In this document: piece after piece, positions 46,404 through 54,772 of the stretch | How the letters are laid out: each line of letters starts with the position of its first letter | Position numbering within the stretch: position 1 is the stretch's first letter | NCBI GenBank assembly: GCA_021735445.1 | Contig: JAIPHA010000008.1 | Coordinates: 1 to 54,772 of the forward strand | Source of the DNA: Candidatus Omnitrophota bacterium | Lineage (GTDB): Bacteria > Omnitrophota > Gorgyraeia > Duberdicusellales > 4484-171 | Direction: 5' to 3' | Length of the DNA: 54,772 nt | The notes under the pieces: model-generated | What the model was told of the DNA's origin: nothing | Database searches by the model: none | The model's input: the letters and a program-made list of their open reading frames with translations, nothing else | Translations under genes and position numbers: made by a program

Positions 46404-46913
46404 ATGAGACATAAAAAGAAAGGCAATAAATTATCGCGGTCAAGGGGGCAAAGAAAAGCGTTGCTTAAATCCTTGCTGAAGTCTGTGATTATCAGCGAAC
46501 GAATTAAGACCACCACTCCAAAAGCTAAAATGCTTAAACCGCAGATTGATAAACTTATTACTTTAGCTAAAAAAGATAACCTCGCTGCCCGGCGGCAGGC
46601 TTTTAAAAAGATTGGTGACCATTCTTTGGTTAAAAAACTTTTTGATCAGATTGGGCCTCGTTTCCGTAACGGCCAAGGAGGTTATTGCCGTATTTATAAT
46701 CTTGGTTTTAGAAAAAGTGATGGAGCTTTGTTGGCGCAGATAGAACTAACTAATTTAGCCGAAAAAAAAGTTAAAAAAGAAAAATCTGCAAAGGCTACAG
46801 AGAAAACCGTAAAGCCGGAAGCAAGCGAAAGTAAAGAAGCAAAAAAACAAGCCTATAAGAAAAAAGGCTTAACTGGCTTGAAGAAGATGTTTAATAAAGG
46901 GAAAAAACCTTAA
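46404..46913 (+). CDS. rplQ: 50S ribosomal protein L17 with Lys-rich C-terminal extension
   Basis: MRHKKKGNKLSRSRGQRKALLKSLLKSVI, GPRFRNGQGGYCRIYNLGFRKSDGALLAQIEL, then ~50 aa basic tail. Confidence 0.96.
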   Translation: MRHKKKGNKLSRSRGQRKALLKSLLKSVIISERIKTTTPKAKMLKPQIDKLITLAKKDNLAARRQAFKKIGDHSLVKKLFDQIGPRFRNGQGGYCRIYNLGFRKSDGALLAQIELTNLAEKKVKKEKSAKATEKTVKPEASESKEAKKQAYKKKGLTGLKKMFNKGKKP

Positions 46914-46920
46914 ATTTTGT

Positions 46921-48078
46921 ATGTTAATAAATCCACAAGTCTTGTCTTTAACCAAATCTGCCACCTTAAAGATTACTTCTTTAACTAAACAAATAAAAAA
47001 ACAAGGGAAAGATGTAGTAAATTTTGCAGCGGGTGAGCCGGATTTTGATACTCCGGATTTTATAAAAAGTGCGGCAAAAGAAGCAATTGACCAAGGGTTT
47101 ACCAAATACACACCGTCTTCAGGCGACAATAACTTGAAAAAGGCGATCGCTGATAAATTAAAATCCCAAAATAATATCCCGGTCGAATCAGAAAATATTA
47201 TTGTTACCTCAGGAGCAAAGTACGCTATTTTTATCGCCTTATTGTCTTTGGCGTCTCGGGAGGATGAAATTCTTATCCCTTTACCTTATTGGGTAAGTTA
47301 TCCGGAAATGGTCAAGCTTACTCCCGGTAAAGCTAGGTTTATTGAGCTGCCCGAAGAAAATAATTTTAAATTAACACCAGAGTTGTTAAAAAAATCAATA
47401 ACTGCTAAAACAAAAGCTCTTATTTTTAATTATCCTAACAATCCCACCGGCACAACTTACAGCAAAGAAGAACTTCTGGCGATTTCTGAAGTTATTAAGG
47501 ATGCTAAAATTACAGTTATAAGCGATGAAATCTATGAGGCTTTAGTCTATGATAAGAAAAAACATACCAGCCTTGCTTGCCTCAATTCAATGCAAGATCA
47601 TACTATAACTATAGGAGGATTTTCTAAAAGCTTTTCGATGACTGGTTGGCGAGTTGGTTATCTTGCTGCGAGTAACGATTTTATTAAAGAAGCTTCAAAG
47701 ATTGTGGGCCATACTACATCGTGTCCCTGTTCTATATCTCAAGCCGCAGCCATAGCCGCCTTAGAAGGAAAAGAGTGGCAGAGCCAGGTTGGCGCCAGAT
47801 TTGAAGAAAGAAGAGATTTGCTGTATAAGGGCCTAGATAAAATTGCTAAGATAAGGCCATTGAAGCCCGAAGGTACTTTTTACATGTTTTCTGACATCAG
47901 AGAAACGGGTTTAAATTCTTTAGATTTTTGTTCACGTCTTTTAGAAGAAGAACTTGTTTCCTGCATACCCGCTAGTGCTTTTGGGAAAGAAGGTTTCATT
48001 CGAATAAGTTTTTCCACTAGCCTTGAACAGATAAAGAAAGGAATAGATAGAATCAGCAGATTTATCAGTACGCTTTGA
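46921..48078 (+). CDS. Class I aminotransferase (aspartate aminotransferase-like)
   Basis: FAAGEPDFDTPDFI, NYPNNPTGTTYSKEEL, GGFSKSFSMTGWRVGY. Confidence 0.9.
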   Translation: MLINPQVLSLTKSATLKITSLTKQIKKQGKDVVNFAAGEPDFDTPDFIKSAAKEAIDQGFTKYTPSSGDNNLKKAIADKLKSQNNIPVESENIIVTSGAKYAIFIALLSLASREDEILIPLPYWVSYPEMVKLTPGKARFIELPEENNFKLTPELLKKSITAKTKALIFNYPNNPTGTTYSKEELLAISEVIKDAKITVISDEIYEALVYDKKKHTSLACLNSMQDHTITIGGFSKSFSMTGWRVGYLAASNDFIKEASKIVGHTTSCPCSISQAAAIAALEGKEWQSQVGARFEERRDLLYKGLDKIAKIRPLKPEGTFYMFSDIRETGLNSLDFCSRLLEEELVSCIPASAFGKEGFIRISFSTSLEQIKKGIDRISRFISTL

Positions 48079-48119
48079 TAAAAGAAGTTAGATTTAATGG
48101 TTAAGAGATGAAATAAGAT

Positions 48120-49373
48120 ATGGCGCAAACTATCGCAGAAAAAATATTTTCGGGCCATGCTAAAAAGGTTCTTAAGGCAGGAGATGTCGGAGTCTGTAAG
48201 GTAGATTTTTGTTTTTCCCAAGACGGAACATCCGTCCTAGTCCTTGATAGTTTAGCTAAGTCAAAGAAAGAGATTTGCAGGCCGAAAAAATATGCGATGT
48301 TTATCGACCATAGCAGCCCATCACCCAGCCTTGGTGTTTCAAGAGTGCATTCACGGATGCGCCGATTCCAGCAAAAATATAAGAATCTTTTTTTTGATGT
48401 TGGTTGTGGGATATCGCACCAATTAATTATTGAAAAAGGATTCGCTGTTCCCGGTAGGCTTATTTTGGGAGCTGATTCTCATACTTCAACTGCGGGTGCT
48501 TTGGGGACTTTAGCGATGGGGGTCGGTTCGACTGATTTAGCTGTTACTCTTTCGACAGGGAAAAATTGGTTTAAGGTTCCCCAAACTTACAAGATAATCA
48601 TTAAAGGAAAGATTCCTTTTGGTGTTTACAGCAAAGATATTATACTTTATATAATAAGTCAGTTAGGCTCAAACGGGGCTACCTATAAAGCTATTGAATT
48701 TTCGGGAGAAGTGATAGATAGGCTTTCGTTGGACGCAAGATTGACTATAACTAATATGACAATAGAATCCGGAGCTAAGGCTGGCTTAATGCTGGTTGAT
48801 AAGAAGGCCGAAAATTTTTTAAAAAAGGCCGGGGTTAAGAAATACAAAAAAGTGTTTCCCGATAAAAAATGTTTTTATGAAAAAGTAATTGAATTTGATG
48901 TTGCTAAAATTTCTCCTTATGTAGCTTGCCCTCATGATGTAGACAATGGGGTACCGGTTGAAAAGGTCCAGGGAACTAAAATCGATCAGGCTTTTTTGGG
49001 AACATGTACTAATGGACGCCTGGAAGATTTAAAAATAGCCGCAAAAATGTTGACAAAAAACAAAGTTAATTCTAAAGTTAAGTTTTTGGTCGCACCGGCA
49101 TCTCATTCCATATTCCAGAAGGCGCTGGAGAAAGGATACATAAAAAAGTTTGTAGAAGCAGGCGGAATTGTTTTGCCTCCGGGGTGCGGGCCTTGTGTGG
49201 GAACCCATCAAGGCGTCTTAGCAGATCAAGAAGTGGCTATTTCTACGGCAAACAGGAATTTTAAGGGAAGAATGGGCAATCCTAATGCTTTTATTTACTT
49301 AGCGTCACCGGCGACAGTGGTGGCATCTGCCATTAAAGGAAAAATCGCCGACCCGAGAAAGATATTGTCTTAA
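48120..49373 (+). CDS. Aconitase/3-isopropylmalate dehydratase large subunit family
   Basis: LILGADSHTSTAGALGTLAMGVGSTDLA, FLGTCTNGRLEDL, LPPGCGPCVGTHQGVL. Confidence 0.9.
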   Translation: MAQTIAEKIFSGHAKKVLKAGDVGVCKVDFCFSQDGTSVLVLDSLAKSKKEICRPKKYAMFIDHSSPSPSLGVSRVHSRMRRFQQKYKNLFFDVGCGISHQLIIEKGFAVPGRLILGADSHTSTAGALGTLAMGVGSTDLAVTLSTGKNWFKVPQTYKIIIKGKIPFGVYSKDIILYIISQLGSNGATYKAIEFSGEVIDRLSLDARLTITNMTIESGAKAGLMLVDKKAENFLKKAGVKKYKKVFPDKKCFYEKVIEFDVAKISPYVACPHDVDNGVPVEKVQGTKIDQAFLGTCTNGRLEDLKIAAKMLTKNKVNSKVKFLVAPASHSIFQKALEKGYIKKFVEAGGIVLPPGCGPCVGTHQGVLADQEVAISTANRNFKGRMGNPNAFIYLASPATVVASAIKGKIADPRKILS

Positions 49374-49385
49374 AGGAGGTTAGCC

Positions 49386-50432
49386 ATGCGAATTAATGAT
49401 ATTTTAGAGTTAGGCGAAAGTGAAGGGGCTAGTGATATCCATTTTACGGTAGGTTTCCCTCCAATTTTACGGGTTGACGGTGAATTGGTGATAACTGATT
49501 TAGAAAGCTTAACCAGAGAGAGCTCCCGGGCGTTAATCTATAGCATGCTTAATGATGAAAGGAAAGCTTCTTTTGAGAAAAATCGAGAGTTAGATTTTTC
49601 GTTTGCCCTAAAAGGCATGGATCGTTACAGAATAAACGTTCATTATCAGCGCGGCAATGTAGAAGCTGCCTTGCGCAGGGTTCCGAAAAAGATTCCTTCT
49701 ATTGAGTCGCTAGGCCTTCCTGAAATTATTTTTGATTTAATTAAAAAGCCGAATGGTTTAATTTTAGTTACCGGGCCAACTGGGACCGGCAAAAGTACGA
49801 GTTTGGCTGCGATGGTTAACTATATAAATAAGCACAGAAAAGAGCTTATTGTTTCTATCGAGGATCCGATAGAGTTTGTTTATAAAAATGAAAAAAGCAT
49901 TGTAAAGCAAAGGGAAGTTTTTTCCGATACACATTCTTTTCCTGAAGCGTTAAAAAGAGGGCTGCGCCAGGATCCCGATGTTATTGTAGTAGGCGAAATG
50001 AGAGATCTTGAGACTATCGCAACGGCTTTAACTGCAGCTGAAACCGGGCACCTGGTGCTTGCGACCTTGCATACGCCGGATGCTCCCCAGACTATACAGA
50101 GGATTATTGATGTTTTTCCTCCTCACCAGCAGAGGCAGGTAACTGTTCAACTTGCTGAATGTTTGCAGGCAGTTATTTCGCAGGTTTTATTGCGCCGGGC
50201 CGAGTCGAAAGGCAGGGTTCTTGCTACGGAGGTAATGGTTTCGACTCCGGGGGTAAGGAATTTAATCAGAGAAAATGATGTTGCCCAGTTACCATCTTTA
50301 ATCCAAATGGGCGGCCAGCATGGGATGTATACGATGGATAAGTGCCTTAAGAGTTTTTACAAAAAAGGAATAATTACTAAAGAAGCGGCTCTGCGCAAGG
50401 TGAAAAACTTAACAGAATTTAACAGTTTATAG
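49386..50432 (+). CDS. pilT: Type IV pilus twitching ATPase PilT
   Basis: GASDIHFTVGFPPILRVDGEL, TGPTGTGKSTSLAAMVNYIN, GEMRDLETIATALTAAETGHLVLATLHT. Confidence 0.93.
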   Translation: MRINDILELGESEGASDIHFTVGFPPILRVDGELVITDLESLTRESSRALIYSMLNDERKASFEKNRELDFSFALKGMDRYRINVHYQRGNVEAALRRVPKKIPSIESLGLPEIIFDLIKKPNGLILVTGPTGTGKSTSLAAMVNYINKHRKELIVSIEDPIEFVYKNEKSIVKQREVFSDTHSFPEALKRGLRQDPDVIVVGEMRDLETIATALTAAETGHLVLATLHTPDAPQTIQRIIDVFPPHQQRQVTVQLAECLQAVISQVLLRRAESKGRVLATEVMVSTPGVRNLIRENDVAQLPSLIQMGGQHGMYTMDKCLKSFYKKGIITKEAALRKVKNLTEFNSL

Positions 50433-50435
50433 CTT

Positions 50436-50933
50436 ATGGTTTTAAAAGGTAAAGTATTTAAATTTGGCGATAATATTAATACGGATTGGATTATTTCCGG
50501 GCGTTATAAGTTTTCGATAACAGACATGAAAGAGCTTTCTCATTATCTTTTTGAAGATATCCGCCCTAATTTTTATCAAGAAATCATTGCCAATAAATCT
50601 ATAATAGCCGCAGGAGAAAATTTTGGGATGGGGTCTTCACGTGAGCAAGCGCCATGGGTTATAAAAGAAGCGGGAATAATTTGTGTTGTGGCAAAAAGTT
50701 TTGCCCGGATTTTTTACCGGAATGCGTTTAATATCGGGCTTGCCCTGGTTGAGGCTGATACTAGCTTGATCAATGAAGCCGATAAGATAAGCATAGAGCT
50801 TGATAAAGGGGAAATCAAAAAAGGCGGAAAGATTAATACTGTTTTTAATCCTTGGACTAATTTTCAAAAAGAACTTATCAAGTCCGAAGGTATTTTTAAT
50901 TATTTGAAAAAACATAAGGAGTTTTCGGTCTAA
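50436..50933 (+). CDS. Aconitase/3-isopropylmalate dehydratase small subunit family
   Basis: [44 protein letters not shown]. Confidence 0.9.
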   Translation: MVLKGKVFKFGDNINTDWIISGRYKFSITDMKELSHYLFEDIRPNFYQEIIANKSIIAAGENFGMGSSREQAPWVIKEAGIICVVAKSFARIFYRNAFNIGLALVEADTSLINEADKISIELDKGEIKKGGKINTVFNPWTNFQKELIKSEGIFNYLKKHKEFSV

Positions 50934-50935
50934 CT

Positions 50936-52024
50936 ATGAGTTATAATATTACGGTTATACCTGGAGATGGGATTGGCCCGGAAGTCGTTAAGGCGGCATT
51001 GACGTGCGTAGATGCATTTGGCCTTGACATTAAATGGGAAGAAAGAATAGCTGGTAAAACTTCTCTGGAGCAAGGCGGAGAGTTGCTTCCCAAAGAGACT
51101 ATTGAATCAATTGAAAAAAATAAGATAGCCTTAAAGGGCCCGATTACAACACCGGTCGGGAGTGGTTTTCGTTCGATAAACGTTGCGATAAGGCAGTTTT
51201 TCGATTTGTATGTTTGCTTACGTCCGATTAAAGCTTTTAATAGCCCCAAGGCGTTATATAAAGATATAGATTTAATAATTGTCCGCGAAAATACAGAAGA
51301 CCTTTATGCCGGTGTAGAATTTAAGGAAAAAGATTCCGACACAGATAAGCTTCTTGAAATAATAAACAAAACTAGCGAAAAAAAGGTTAGGCCCGGTAGC
51401 GCAGTTTCTATTAAGCCTATCTCAAGAAGCGCTTCTGAAAGAATCGCAAAATTTGCTTTCGAATATGCCTTAAGAAATAATCGAAAAAAAATTAGCTGTA
51501 TCCATAAAGCAAATATTATGAAATACAGCGATGGCCTTTTTTTGGATAGTTTTACCCAAGTTGCTCAAAAATATCAGGCAAAAGTAGAGTCTAACGATGT
51601 AATCGTTGATAATTTGGCTATGCAGCTTATCCAGAGGCCGCAAAATTTTGATATGTTAGTTTTACCCAATCTTTATGGAGATATAATCTCTGATTTAGGG
51701 GCAGGTTTAGTAGGCGGCCTTGGGCTTGCGGCCGGAGCAAATATTGGCGAAAAAATAGCTGTGTTTGAACCGACTCACGGAAGCGCGCCCCGGCATGCCG
51801 GAAAAAATAAGGTAAATCCTGCAGCTACTATTTTGTCAGCCGCGCTGATGCTAAAGCATCTGGGTGAAGGAGAAAAAGCCGTTAAGCTGGAAACAGCTGT
51901 TGCTGAGGTTATTAAGGAAGGTAAGGTATTAACTTATGATTTAAAGCTCAACCGGGATGATCGCACTGCGGCTGGTACTCAAGAATTTGCTGAAGCTGTG
52001 GTTGAAAAAATAAAGAATTTGTAA
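50936..52024 (+). CDS. Isocitrate/isopropylmalate dehydrogenase family, isocitrate dehydrogenase-like
   Basis: ITVIPGDGIGPEV, RSINVAIRQFFDLYVCLRP (S-x-N-x3-R, IDH type), FEPTHGSAPRHAGKNKVNP. Confidence 0.88.
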   Translation: MSYNITVIPGDGIGPEVVKAALTCVDAFGLDIKWEERIAGKTSLEQGGELLPKETIESIEKNKIALKGPITTPVGSGFRSINVAIRQFFDLYVCLRPIKAFNSPKALYKDIDLIIVRENTEDLYAGVEFKEKDSDTDKLLEIINKTSEKKVRPGSAVSIKPISRSASERIAKFAFEYALRNNRKKISCIHKANIMKYSDGLFLDSFTQVAQKYQAKVESNDVIVDNLAMQLIQRPQNFDMLVLPNLYGDIISDLGAGLVGGLGLAAGANIGEKIAVFEPTHGSAPRHAGKNKVNPAATILSAALMLKHLGEGEKAVKLETAVAEVIKEGKVLTYDLKLNRDDRTAAGTQEFAEAVVEKIKNL

Positions 52025-52025
52025 A

Positions 52026-52919
52026 ATGATTAGAAAAGTATCGATTATCGGGGTTGGAGGGGTTGGTTCTAATTTAGCCTTTAATCTTTTAAGTAATTTA
52101 GAGATTGAACAGCTTATTTTATTAGATATAAAACAAGATCAGGCCAAAGCAGTAGCCTATGATTTGGAAGATACCCGGGGAGTTTTAGATTTTTCGACCC
52201 AAATTAAAGGTACCAAGCATTATTCTCAAATTAAAGATTCCGATATAGTAATATTTTCTGCCGGGGTGGCACGCCGGGAAGGGATGAGCCGCCTGGACCT
52301 ATTGCGGATAAATGCAGAGATCGCAAAAAAATCTGCCGATAATATAAAAAGATATAGCCCCAAAGCCACTATTATTGTGGTAACTAATCCTTTAGATATT
52401 ATTACTTATTTAATATTAAAGCAAACTGGTTTTTCAGCAAAAAAGGTTATAGGTATGGGGTCATCTTTAGATACAAGCCGGCTTCTTAACATTTTAGCAA
52501 AGGAAACCGGGGTGGCGGCCAGTTCTCAGCAAGCTATTGTTTTTGGGCCTCACAATAAGGAGATGGTAGTTGATTTTGCTAACAGACAGAAGCTTGAAAC
52601 AAAAAAAATACGTAAAGCAGTTCAGTTTCGGGGCGCAGAAATTGTTAAATTATTCAAAAATAAAAGTGCTGTTTTCGGGCCTTCTTTAGTGTGCTCTGAA
52701 TTAATAAAAGCTATAGCTTATAATAAAAACCAGATAATCCCGGTATCGGTTTTGTTAAAGGGAGAGTACGGCCTAAAAGATGTTTGTTTGGGTACACCAT
52801 GCCTTATCAATAAGGCCGGGGCCGATAAGGTAATAGAGAAAAAATTAAATAAAACTCAAGAGAAGAAGCTAAAACAAATTGGTTTTGCCCTGCGAAAAAC
52901 CTTAAAGAAACTAACCTAA
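52026..52919 (+). CDS. Lactate/malate dehydrogenase family, probably malate dehydrogenase
   Basis: SIIGVGGVGSNLAFNLL, SAGVARREGMSRLDLLRIN (Arg at the MDH specificity position), TNPLDIITYL. Confidence 0.83.
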   Translation: MIRKVSIIGVGGVGSNLAFNLLSNLEIEQLILLDIKQDQAKAVAYDLEDTRGVLDFSTQIKGTKHYSQIKDSDIVIFSAGVARREGMSRLDLLRINAEIAKKSADNIKRYSPKATIIVVTNPLDIITYLILKQTGFSAKKVIGMGSSLDTSRLLNILAKETGVAASSQQAIVFGPHNKEMVVDFANRQKLETKKIRKAVQFRGAEIVKLFKNKSAVFGPSLVCSELIKAIAYNKNQIIPVSVLLKGEYGLKDVCLGTPCLINKAGADKVIEKKLNKTQEKKLKQIGFALRKTLKKLT

Positions 52920-52940
52920 GCAAGGAAATATTCTTTTTTT

Positions 52941-53402
52941 TTGCAAATGATAAGAAAGATAAAAATAGATGAAGCCAGAAGCCTTCAGCGGCTTATAAAT
53001 TCGGCAGCTGCCGGAGGCCATGTTTTAGAGCGTTCTTTAAATTATATCTATGAAAATGTTAGAGATTTCTGGGTTTATACCGGCCAAGAAGGACAAATAA
53101 TAGGCTGTTGCGGCCTTCATGTAATTGGGTGGCAATCTTTAGCTGAGTTAAAGTCTTTAGTCGTTGATAAAAATTTCCAAAGAAAAAATATCGGCCAACA
53201 ATTAATTAAGAAAGCTCTTGGTGAAGCTAAAGAGTTAGGAGTTTCTAAGGTATTTGCTTTGACCTTTTCTCCTGTTTTTTTTAAAAAGCATGGGTTTGTT
53301 TCAACAGATAAAAATAATTTGCCGCATAAAATTTGGACAGAGTGCCTAAATTGCAAACATTTTCCAGATTGTAAAGAAGAAGCAGTAATTATCGAAATAT
53401 AA
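52941..53402 (+). CDS. GNAT N-acetyltransferase, short ArgA-type N-acetylglutamate synthase-like
   Basis: LKSLVVDKNFQRKNIGQQLIKKAL, FFKKHGFVSTDKNNLPHKIWTECLNCKHFPDCKEEAVII. Confidence 0.78.
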   Translation: MQMIRKIKIDEARSLQRLINSAAAGGHVLERSLNYIYENVRDFWVYTGQEGQIIGCCGLHVIGWQSLAELKSLVVDKNFQRKNIGQQLIKKALGEAKELGVSKVFALTFSPVFFKKHGFVSTDKNNLPHKIWTECLNCKHFPDCKEEAVIIEI

Positions 53403-53421
53403 AATATAAAAGGAGGAGGCT

Positions 53422-54585
53422 ATGTTTCTTGTAGACCATCAATTGACCGAAGAGCAAAAAATGTTAAGAGAATTAGTTCGTCAAATAGCGGAAGAAAAAA
53501 TTAGTCCAGTTTCCCGGGAAATGGACGAAAAGGAAGAATTTCCTACTGAAATAATGAAGGTTTTAGCTCAATCTGATTTGTTTTCTTTGTCTATCCCTTC
53601 TGCGTATGGAGGTATGGGGACCGGCCTTATGGAATTATGTATAGCAACCGAAGAAATTTCGCGTGTTGACGGGGGAGTTGCAGCTTCTTATGCAGCGTCT
53701 TTTTTAGGGATGTTCCCTATTCTTTTATTCGGGACCGAAGAGCAAAAGAAAAAATATTTACCCAGCATTGCTTCCGGCGAAAAGCTAGCTGCTTTTGCAT
53801 TGACTGAGCCCGAGGCAGGCTCAGATGCTTCAGCGGTAAAAACTACTGCTAAGTTAGACGGCGATCATTATATTTTAAATGGCACAAAGCATTTCATTAC
53901 CAATGGTGGTGACGCTGATGTTTACACGGTTATTGCAGCAACTAATAAAAAAAGAGGAGCTAGGGGGATGTCTGCCTTTATAGTGGATAAAGGCACCGAG
54001 GGGTTTAGCTTTGGCAAAAAAGAAGAGAAATTAGGTATTCGCGCTTCTTCTACAGGTGAATTAATTTTTGAGGATGCTAGAGTTCCTGTTGCTAACCTTC
54101 TCGGCCAAAAAGAAGGAATTGGTTTTATCGCTACCATGAAGACTTTTGATCAATCGAGGCCGGGGGTTGCGGCTCAGGCAGTGGGGATTGCTCAAGGCGC
54201 TTTAGAGGCAGCTACTAAATATGCCCATCAACGGGTTCAGTTTGGCCAGCCAATAACTTCTTTCCAAGGTATCCAATGGATGCTTGCCGATATGGCTACA
54301 AAAACCGAAGCTGCAAGAAGCCTTGTTTATGCTACTGCTTCAATGGTTGATAGAGGCATAAAATCTGTAGGCGGCGCTTCTGCTGCCGCTAAACTTTTTG
54401 CCTCGGACGTTGCGATGGAGGTCACAACCGAAGCAGTGCAAATTTATGGGGGTTATGGTTATATGAAGGAGTACCCTGTAGAAAAATTTATGCGTGATGC
54501 AAAAATTACTCAAATTTATGAAGGCACAAATCAGATACAAAAGGATATCATCGCGCTTAATTTAATTAAAAAATACGCCAAGTAA
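53422..54585 (+). CDS. Acyl-CoA dehydrogenase
   Basis: [68 protein letters not shown]. Confidence 0.94.
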   Translation: MFLVDHQLTEEQKMLRELVRQIAEEKISPVSREMDEKEEFPTEIMKVLAQSDLFSLSIPSAYGGMGTGLMELCIATEEISRVDGGVAASYAASFLGMFPILLFGTEEQKKKYLPSIASGEKLAAFALTEPEAGSDASAVKTTAKLDGDHYILNGTKHFITNGGDADVYTVIAATNKKRGARGMSAFIVDKGTEGFSFGKKEEKLGIRASSTGELIFEDARVPVANLLGQKEGIGFIATMKTFDQSRPGVAAQAVGIAQGALEAATKYAHQRVQFGQPITSFQGIQWMLADMATKTEAARSLVYATASMVDRGIKSVGGASAAAKLFASDVAMEVTTEAVQIYGGYGYMKEYPVEKFMRDAKITQIYEGTNQIQKDIIALNLIKKYAK

Positions 54586-54772
54586 AGAAAGCAGGAAATA
54601 GAAGGAGAAACTCTAAACCTAAAACACTAAACTCTAAATAAATTGTATAATTCAGTAGATGTGTTTACAAATACTCAAGAAACAAAATTTTTTCGCACTG
54701 GTATGATTTTTTCTCTAAGTTTTAGCTGGAAACACAGAAAAATGCCTAAAAATCTCCTCCCAGCGCTCCGCG

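Noticed and set aside
54650-54772. Possible minus-strand C-terminus (AERWEEIFRHFSVFPAKT*) or plus-strand ORF start (MPKNLLPALR...) at the window edge
   Set aside because: Only ~60 bp of open frame visible; cannot be assigned to a family without downstream sequence.

Overview
This window is an ordinary bacterial chromosomal core region, probably from a diderm uncultured lineage. The lipid A gene order and LpxC-FabZ fusion are reminiscent of Omnitrophota, but that is inference. Left block (1-10.5 kb): 3' part of dnaB, then bamA, ompH/skp, lpxD, an lpxC-fabZ fusion, lpxA, lpxI (DUF1009), a TPR-SpoIID protein and a small membrane protein. Minus-strand genes: a spore-photoproduct-lyase-like radical SAM protein and a GT2 glycosyltransferase. 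Then hemW and a DUF5989 / small TM protein / carbamoyltransferase cassette. From ~16.7 kb a translation/transcription super-operon runs to ~46.9 kb: tRNA-Thr, rpmG, tRNA-Trp, secE, nusG, rplKAJL, rpoBC, rpsL, rpsG, fusA, tuf, the S10/spc/alpha clusters, secY, adk, rpmJ, rpsMKD, rpoA, rplQ. It is followed by aspC, an aconitase/IPMI large subunit, pilT, the small subunit, an IDH-like gene, mdh, a GNAT and an acyl-CoA dehydrogenase. The coding content is largely conventional. The most unusual signal lies in the gaps. Several unrelated families of short 'word' repeats (TACGAAT, CACAGAT, AGTCC, GTCACATG, GGTGAGTAGTTAATT, AAGCGGAGC), many arranged as long imperfect hairpins, sit between co-transcribed essential genes. 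Two further loci (3' end of tRNA-Trp; rpmJ leader) carry 21-24 bp exact direct repeats around ~107-123 bp hairpin-bearing inserts. No rRNA, CRISPR array, intein or intact transposase was found.
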